In this document: positions 20,167 through 24,422 of the stretch, piece by piece
How the letters are laid out: each line of letters begins with the position of its first letter
Position numbering within the stretch: position 1 is the stretch's first letter
Notes under the pieces: model-generated
Told to the model about the DNA's origin: nothing
The model's input: only the letters and a program-made list of their open reading frames with translations
The model's database searches: none
Translations under genes and position numbers: made by a program
Source of the DNA: an uncultured Rikenella sp.
GTDB taxonomy: Bacteria; Bacteroidota; Bacteroidia; Bacteroidales; Rikenellaceae
Reading direction: 5' to 3'
Length of the DNA stretch: 24,422 bases
NCBI RefSeq assembly: GCF_910577125.1
Contig: NZ_CAJTMN010000011.1
Span: forward strand, 1 to 24,422

Positions 20167-20633
20167 CTTACGAACAATACGAAGATGCGATTGTCGGCCT
20201 GTTGGCCATGCCGGGCGTTTCGGTTTCGGTCCTGCCGCACGAGGCGGCATTGGTCGAGATGCGTGCGACGGCCCGACCGCAGTTGTATGTCATTATCAAC
20301 GGCAGCAATTTCGGCGAACCCGAAAACATGGGGATGACCGCCCAGCGGGAAACCCTGCAATGCGAAATCTTCATCCGGGCGAAAGCCCGTCGGGGACGGC
20401 TGGGCATATTCGACCTGTACGGCAAGATAAGCGAACGGTTATTGGGGCGCAAGTTGCCGGACGCCGTTACGCCCATCGTTTTCGGTCAGTTCGGATATGT
20501 GGCCGGGATACAGAACAACTGGCAATACGCCCTTACCTTTTCGTTCGACACCTACCGGTGCGAAGCCGACCCAGACGCGGCGGAAGTGGTCGGACGGATC
20601 AAACGAATAACGATTCAAACCAACGAACCATGA
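20163..20633 (+). CDS. Gp37-like tail terminator protein
   Basis: A 156-residue protein with the alpha/beta layout of Mu Gp37-like or lambda U-like tail terminators: an N-terminal helix (YEQYEDAIVGLLAM), beta strands with ARPQLYVIINGSNFGEPENMGMTAQRETLQCEIFIRAKARR, then FDLYGKISERLLGRKLPD and a C-terminal strand pair (WQYALTFSFDTYRCE). It would cap the tail and dock with the neck. Position between the neck protein and the sheath genes matches the Mu gene order gp37-gp38-L. It overlaps the next gene by four bases. Confidence 0.7.
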   Translation: MTYEQYEDAIVGLLAMPGVSVSVLPHEAALVEMRATARPQLYVIINGSNFGEPENMGMTAQRETLQCEIFIRAKARRGRLGIFDLYGKISERLLGRKLPDAVTPIVFGQFGYVAGIQNNWQYALTFSFDTYRCEADPDAAEVVGRIKRITIQTNEP

Positions 20634-20821
20634 AATCATACGAAGTACTTGCGCCGGTCCTGGTATTCGGCCTACACGGCGAAAACGGCACCCAGGATTA
20701 CATGCTGAAACGGGGCGACATCGTCGAGTTGCCGGAAGAGCACGTTGCCGTACGGGCCATGCTGGCCCGCAAACAGATCCGGATGGCAGAGGCCGCCAAA
20801 CCGACGAAATCCAAAAAATAA
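20630..20821 (+). CDS. Small DUF2635/Mu gp38-like protein
   Basis: A 63-residue protein starting at ATG 20630, which overlaps the preceding stop (ATGA). The sequence contains MLKRGDIVELPEEHVAVRAMLARKQIRMAEA and a lysine-rich tail, similar in size and plan to the small Mu gp38-like proteins that lie just before the tail sheath gene. The identification rests mainly on gene order. The function of gp38-like proteins is uncertain; a tail-assembly role is assumed. A longer in-frame start upstream lies inside the previous gene and is rejected. Confidence 0.6.
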   Translation: MKSYEVLAPVLVFGLHGENGTQDYMLKRGDIVELPEEHVAVRAMLARKQIRMAEAAKPTKSKK

Positions 20822-20853
20822 CAACCGCCGGAAACGGCACAAAAAAACACGAC

Positions 20854-22056
20854 ATGAGTAGCTTTCTGCACGGCATCGAACATCTGAATCTTGCCGCCGA
20901 CTACACGCCCGTCAACGACGTAGTAACGGCGGTCATCGGGTTGGTAGGTACGGCCGACAAAGGGCCGGTGAATGAACTGACCTTGTGTATCTCCGAACAA
21001 GACGACGCCCAATTCGGCACCCGGGGAACGATTCCCGAGGCTTTGACCGCGATTCGCAAACAAAGCAGCGCACAAGGCAATGCCCTTGTATTGGTCATCA
21101 AAGTAAAGGCCGACACCGAAGAAATTACCCCCGCCGACATCATCGGCACGGTGGACGAGGTGGGCAACCGTACGGGGTTGAAACTGTTTGAAACGGCCCT
21201 CCCCCGATTCGGTTTCGAGCCGATGATTTACATCGCGCCGCGGTATTCGGCTCTTAGCGCAGTGGCCTCGGAACTGGTGAGGATTGCCAACAAGACCGAA
21301 GCGGTCGCCTACATCGACACCCCGGACGGTTATACCTTTTCCCAAGCCCTCGAATCCCGCGGCACGAGCGGCGAGTTTGCGCGGCTCGGCGAGGGGGCCA
21401 AACTGCTCTTTCCGCACTTTCTCGTAGCCAACCCCAATTACAACCCCGACGCGGAAGAGCCGGGGGATAAGTATTTGAACATTCCGATGTCGGCTTATGC
21501 CGCCGGTCTGCGGGCTAAGGTCGATTTGGAGGAGGGTTGGCACGTTTCGTCCTCCAACCACCAAATCGCAGGGGTTGAGGGGACGGATGTGGCACTGACT
21601 TTCGCCCTGGGCGATACGACGTGCGAAGCAAACTTGCTCAATGCCGCCGGGATCACCACCGCCGTCAATCTGTTCGGAAACGGCATTGTCGAATGGGGGA
21701 ACTACACGGCCGGTTATCCGGGAAAAACCGATACGGAAGCTTTCGAGTGCGTACGCCGCACGCGGGCCATCATGAAACGCGCGATCGAACAGGCGTGTAT
21801 CCCGTACATCGACAAGCCGTTCATTCAGGCGAACGTCGATGCGATCCGAAACACGATCAATCAATACCTGAACGGTCTGGTGGCACAAGGTAAGATCGTC
21901 GCCGGACAGTGTTACTACCGGGCCGAAAGCAATCCGGCCAGCGAATTGGCATTGGGACACCTGACGTTCGACATCGAGTTCACGCCGGCCCTGCCGATGC
22001 AGCGGCTGACCTTCCGGTACAAAATCGACCTGTCCAATCTTTCAACCATTGCATAA
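20854..22056 (+). CDS. Tail sheath protein (P2 FI-like)
   Basis: A 400-residue protein with the features of P2 gpFI (396 residues). These are MSSFLHGIEHLNLAADYTPVNDVVTAVIGLVGTA at the N-terminus, a variable mid domain (about 90-270), and the C-terminal polymerising region AIEQACIPYIDKPFIQANVDAIRNTINQYLNGLVAQGKI, ending in FTPALPMQRLTFRYKIDLS. It forms the contractile outer tube, so the virion is a myophage. A short GCCG-GAAA-CGGC tetraloop hairpin (20827-20838) lies upstream in a 32-base gap, followed by an A-rich leader. It is followed two bases later by the tube gene. Confidence 0.92.
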   Translation: MSSFLHGIEHLNLAADYTPVNDVVTAVIGLVGTADKGPVNELTLCISEQDDAQFGTRGTIPEALTAIRKQSSAQGNALVLVIKVKADTEEITPADIIGTVDEVGNRTGLKLFETALPRFGFEPMIYIAPRYSALSAVASELVRIANKTEAVAYIDTPDGYTFSQALESRGTSGEFARLGEGAKLLFPHFLVANPNYNPDAEEPGDKYLNIPMSAYAAGLRAKVDLEEGWHVSSSNHQIAGVEGTDVALTFALGDTTCEANLLNAAGITTAVNLFGNGIVEWGNYTAGYPGKTDTEAFECVRRTRAIMKRAIEQACIPYIDKPFIQANVDAIRNTINQYLNGLVAQGKIVAGQCYYRAESNPASELALGHLTFDIEFTPALPMQRLTFRYKIDLSNLSTIA

Positions 22057-22058
22057 CC

Positions 22059-22571
22059 ATGAAAGTCAACAAAGTATTCGATGCGAATGTCTATCTGAAC
22101 AATGCCAGCAAACACGGGCTGGCATCGGAAATCACGTGTCCCAACATTGCCGCCGTGATGGCCGATTACAAAGCGTTGGGGATGGTCGGGTCGGCCGAAT
22201 TTTTCAACGGGTTCGACAAAATGGAGGCCTCGATCAAATGGACCTATCCGGACAACGAAGCGAAAAAGGCGTGTGCCAATTTCCTGAAGCCGGTGGATAT
22301 TATGGTCCGGTCCAGCAAGGCCCAGTACGACACAGGCGGCATCACGGCCGAAACGCCGATCGTCATCTACATGAAAGGTTATCCGAAACAGCATCCGGGC
22401 GGCGGCTACAAGAAAGGTGAGGATACCGAGGTCGAAAGCACTTTTTCCATTCTCTACTACAAAGAAGAGGTCGATGGTGAAACCATCGTCGAACTGGACG
22501 TGCTGAACAATATTTACAAGGTGAACGGTGAAGACTTACTTGCCGAACGCCGTCAAAATTTAGGAATTTAA
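22059..22571 (+). CDS. Tail tube protein (P2 FII-like)
   Basis: A 170-residue protein starting at ATG 22059. It parallels P2 gpFII (172 residues): KVFDANVYLNNASKHGLASEITCPNI, then WTYPDNEAKKACANFLKPVDI, and the conserved end GEDTEVESTFSILYYKEEVDGE followed by VELDVLNNIYKVNGEDLLAERRQNLGI. It polymerises into the inner tube around which the sheath assembles. An upstream extension in the same frame overlaps the sheath gene and is rejected. Confidence 0.92.
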   Translation: MKVNKVFDANVYLNNASKHGLASEITCPNIAAVMADYKALGMVGSAEFFNGFDKMEASIKWTYPDNEAKKACANFLKPVDIMVRSSKAQYDTGGITAETPIVIYMKGYPKQHPGGGYKKGEDTEVESTFSILYYKEEVDGETIVELDVLNNIYKVNGEDLLAERRQNLGI

Positions 22572-22574
22572 GAC

Positions 22575-22859
22575 ATGGAAGCACTGAACAGAAAACCGGA
22601 CCTTTCGATCCGTAAGACGATGAATTTGCCCGACGGCACCCGAATCGACGTCATCGGGATCACAGCCCGTAAAATGATGGCGATTGCCAACAACAAGAAG
22701 ATGTCGGACATGGAACGGGGAATCCATATCACGGCGGCCAAAATTCTGGTGAACGGCGCGCCGGTCGTCTATGACGATCTGCTGGATGGCTTCACGGACG
22801 ACGAAGTGGAAACGATCCTCAAATTCGCGAACGATGTCGATGAAAAAAACGGGGAATAG
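22575..22859 (+). CDS. Tail assembly chaperone E (zero-frame product)
   Basis: A 94-residue protein between the tube and tape-measure genes, where P2 gpE lies (91 residues). The sequence MNLPDGTRIDVIGITARKMMAIANNKKM and GIHITAAKILVNGAPVVYDDLLDGFTDDEVETILKFAND follows the gpE pattern. The short product ends in DVDEKNGE just past a slippery heptamer. It is expected to bind the tape-measure protein and tube subunits during assembly and to be absent from the virion. Confidence 0.88.
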   Translation: MEALNRKPDLSIRKTMNLPDGTRIDVIGITARKMMAIANNKKMSDMERGIHITAAKILVNGAPVVYDDLLDGFTDDEVETILKFANDVDEKNGE

Positions 22860-23026
22860 CCCGCGCCGACGTCGTGTTCCTGGCACACTTCACCGGAAGC
22901 GGGCTTAACGACGTTCTGAATCTGGATACGGATGATTTTTTCGACTATCTGGATGAAGCGATAGAGTTATACCGACAAGAAAACGAGACCCCCCGTCGCG
23001 TGGTGCTGGCGGGGATCGAACAGTAG
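22575..23026 (+). CDS. E-E' frameshift product of the tail assembly chaperone
   Basis: Programmed -1 frameshifting at A AAA AAC (22844-22850) would continue reading from CGG at 22850 and add 58 residues before TAG at 23024-23026, giving about 150 residues in all. The appended part contains DVVFLAHFTGSGLNDVLNL and DDFFDYLDEAIELYRQE, a hydrophobic-helical segment of the size and composition of P2 gpE' extensions. The -1 frame is open from 22850 to 23026 and has no convincing independent start. Coordinates span the joined product: zero frame to 22850, then minus-one frame. Confidence 0.85.
22844..22905 (+). promoter_or_regulatory. -1 ribosomal frameshift signal
   Basis: The slippery heptamer A AAA AAC occupies 22844-22850 in the proper zero-frame phase (GAA AAA AAC). 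After a seven-base spacer, AGCCCGC (22858-22864) can pair perfectly with GCGGGCT (22899-22905), a plausible stimulatory stem at the usual distance. The zero-frame stop TAG is at 22857-22859, on the edge of the stem. Confidence 0.85.
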
Positions 23027-23035
23027 TAAACGGAT

Positions 23036-24422
23036 ATGGCCAACAATGCACTCAAGATGGCGTTCATCTTGTCCGCAACGGACAAGATGAGCCGCGTTAT
23101 CGACGCGGCCGTAAAGAAATCCACGGACAAACTTTCGGCTTTCGAGCGGAACGCGTCGAAAGTAGGTCGCGGCATGGTGAAAAGCGGTGCCTTGATTATG
23201 GGTGCCGGGGCCGCGGTGGGCGGAGCTGTATTCAGCGCGGGTAAATCGGTCGCCGACTATGCCGGATCGGTCAAGGATGCTTCCGAGTCGACGGGGGTAA
23301 ACACCGAGGCGTGGCAAAAGATGACCTATGCCGCGAAAATATCGGGTATCGAGCAGGAGAAGTTAATGACTTGGATGGTCAAGTTCGACAAGGTGTTGAC
23401 CGACGCCGCCGGAGGATCGAAAACAGCCGGGCAGATATTCAAAGATTTAGGGATTAGCGTCAAGGATGCGAGCGGCAAGATGCGCGCGCCCGAAGCGGTA
23501 TTTGAAGATGTGGCCGAGCTGCTTGCTAATGTGGAGGACGGCGCGACCAAAACGGCGGCTGCTTGCGCCTTTTTCGGCAAATCCGGTGCGGAACTGTTGC
23601 CTATGCTGAACGAGGGCCGGAATGGTTTGCAAGGGCTGTATAGAACCGCAGAAGAGACCGGAAACGTGTTGGCGAACGAGACATTAACCGCCGCCGATGA
23701 GTTCGGAAAGTCGTTGGACGCCGTGAAATTACAGGCCCAAGGGGTCATGTTGCAGTTGGGTTCGGCATTGATTCCCGTGCTTTCCGAGATGAAAGACTGG
23801 TTGAGTGGTGTTATCGGCAAGGTCGGTGATTGGCTCAAAGCCAATCCGGAACTGACTAAAACAATAGGAAAGGTCGCAACGGCCGCGGCGAGCATATTGT
23901 TGGTATTGGGTACAGCATCCGTTGTCATTGGGGGAGTCACCTTTGCTATAGGAAAATTCGTTTCCATGTGGAAAGGCTTAATGACAGCGATCAAGGTAGG
24001 CCGCAAAGTGGTTATGATGTTCAATAAAACGCTGCTGACCTCACCAGTTTTTTGGATCATTGTGGGGATCGTCGCACTGTCCGTAGTTGTTTATAAACTT
24101 ATTAAAAATTGGGATAAGGTTTCGGCCTTTTTCAAACGGCTGTGGGACGGTATCAAAAAGATATTCGCAGCCGTATGGGATTGGATCAAGAACATGTTCC
24201 TAAACTACACCCCGGCGGGGCTGGTCATCAAACATTGGGATTCGATCAAAGGGTGGTTTTCTGGGCTATGGGACGGGGTTAAGAACGTCTTCCGGGCCAC
24301 GTGGGATTGGATCAAGAAGATGTTTTTGAACTATACCCCGCAAGGGTTAGTCATAAAACACTGGGACTCGATCAAAGGGTGGTTTTCTGGGCTATGGGAC
24401 GGGGTTAAGAACGTCTTCCGGG
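23036..24422 (+). CDS. Tape measure protein (partial, cut by right edge)
   Basis: At least 462 residues from ATG 23036, open to the window end. The N-terminus (MANNALKMAFILSATDKMSRVIDAAVKK and FERNASKVGRGMVKSG) is typical of phage tape-measure proteins, with a glycine-alanine hydrophobic stretch at 51-69 and FFGKSGAELLPMLNEG (179-194) as the common TMP signature. Further hydrophobic segments lie near 281-306 and 337-356. From residue 359 on, tryptophan-rich 42-residue repeats begin (WDWIKNMFLNYTP..., WDSIKGWFSGLWDGVKNVF). The protein sets tail length and is carried inside the tube with help from E and E'. The start is preceded by tandem stops TAG TAA of the E' frame. Confidence 0.9.
   Translation, partial: MANNALKMAFILSATDKMSRVIDAAVKKSTDKLSAFERNASKVGRGMVKSGALIMGAGAAVGGAVFSAGKSVADYAGSVKDASESTGVNTEAWQKMTYAAKISGIEQEKLMTWMVKFDKVLTDAAGGSKTAGQIFKDLGISVKDASGKMRAPEAVFEDVAELLANVEDGATKTAAACAFFGKSGAELLPMLNEGRNGLQGLYRTAEETGNVLANETLTAADEFGKSLDAVKLQAQGVMLQLGSALIPVLSEMKDWLSGVIGKVGDWLKANPELTKTIGKVATAAASILLVLGTASVVIGGVTFAIGKFVSMWKGLMTAIKVGRKVVMMFNKTLLTSPVFWIIVGIVALSVVVYKLIKNWDKVSAFFKRLWDGIKKIFAAVWDWIKNMFLNYTPAGLVIKHWDSIKGWFSGLWDGVKNVFRATWDWIKKMFLNYTPQGLVIKHWDSIKGWFSGLWDGVKNVFR
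24176..24422 (+). repeat. 126-bp tandem repeat in tape-measure gene
   Basis: Two consecutive 126-base units (24176-24301 and 24302 to at least 24422) encode a 42-residue tryptophan-rich repeat; a degenerate half unit lies just upstream (WDKVSAFFKRLWDGIKKIF). The last 55 bases visible in unit 2 (24368-24422) are identical to 24242-24296. The first 66 bases of each unit differ at 13 positions by my count, mostly silent. More units may follow beyond the edge. Confidence 0.85.

Noticed and set aside
1..24422. tRNA genes, CRISPR arrays, insertion sequences, integrase or att sites
   Set aside because: I looked for cloverleaf-like arms, regularly spaced repeats, transposase or tyrosine/serine recombinase motifs and terminal duplications and found none that I can support.

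Overview
The window is most of a temperate myophage genome, probably an integrated prophage, from the Bacteroidales. The evidence for the host group is indirect. Start codons sit behind A-rich, Shine-Dalgarno-poor leaders. The regulatory region holds Bacteroides-type promoter elements (TTTG and TAnnTTTG). The FISUMP-like, HSDR_N and PAPS-reductase-like genes are of kinds common in gut Bacteroidales and their phages. Coding regions look fairly GC-rich, which would fit Alistipes, but the genus cannot be fixed from this sequence.

Left arm (1-1921, minus strand): a repressor with an XRE helix-turn-helix (HTH) and no peptidase domain, then a stand-alone HSDR_N (PD-(D/E)XK) protein, then the S1-S2 portion of a voltage-gated-type ion channel that runs off the left edge. 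Between the repressor and the rightward early genes lies a switch region with two overlapping, face-to-face Bacteroides-type promoters and repeated AACAAATGT elements.

Early region (2077-12374, plus strand): small unknown genes, an excisionase/MerR-like HTH protein, a replication initiator carrying an origin-like repeat and AT-rich tract, and a DUF1064-type nuclease. These are followed by a tightly coupled block: a helicase-methyltransferase fusion, a C5-cytosine methyltransferase, a radical SAM enzyme, a PAPS-reductase/DndC-like PP-loop enzyme and a helical unknown. After it come a FISUMP-like plus cysteine-rich protein, an HD-like protein and a small HTH protein. The coupled block is the best candidate for an uncharacterised nucleic-acid modification pathway.

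Late region (12371-24422, plus strand): a gpZ-like tail protein, Nu1-like and GpA-like terminase subunits, a gpW-like connector, a lambda-type portal, a single polypeptide joining prohead protease and Mu gpT-like capsid, and a DUF2190-like decoration protein. Next are a head-tail joining protein, a Gp37-like tail terminator and a DUF2635-like small protein. The tail genes are a P2 FI-like sheath, a P2 FII-like tube, E and E' joined by a canonical -1 frameshift signal (A AAA AAC), and a tape-measure gene cut by the right edge within a 42-residue tandem repeat. The virion plan is therefore mosaic: lambda-type packaging and portal, Mu-type capsid and neck, P2-type contractile tail. No integrase, lysis genes, tRNA, CRISPR array or insertion sequence is visible.
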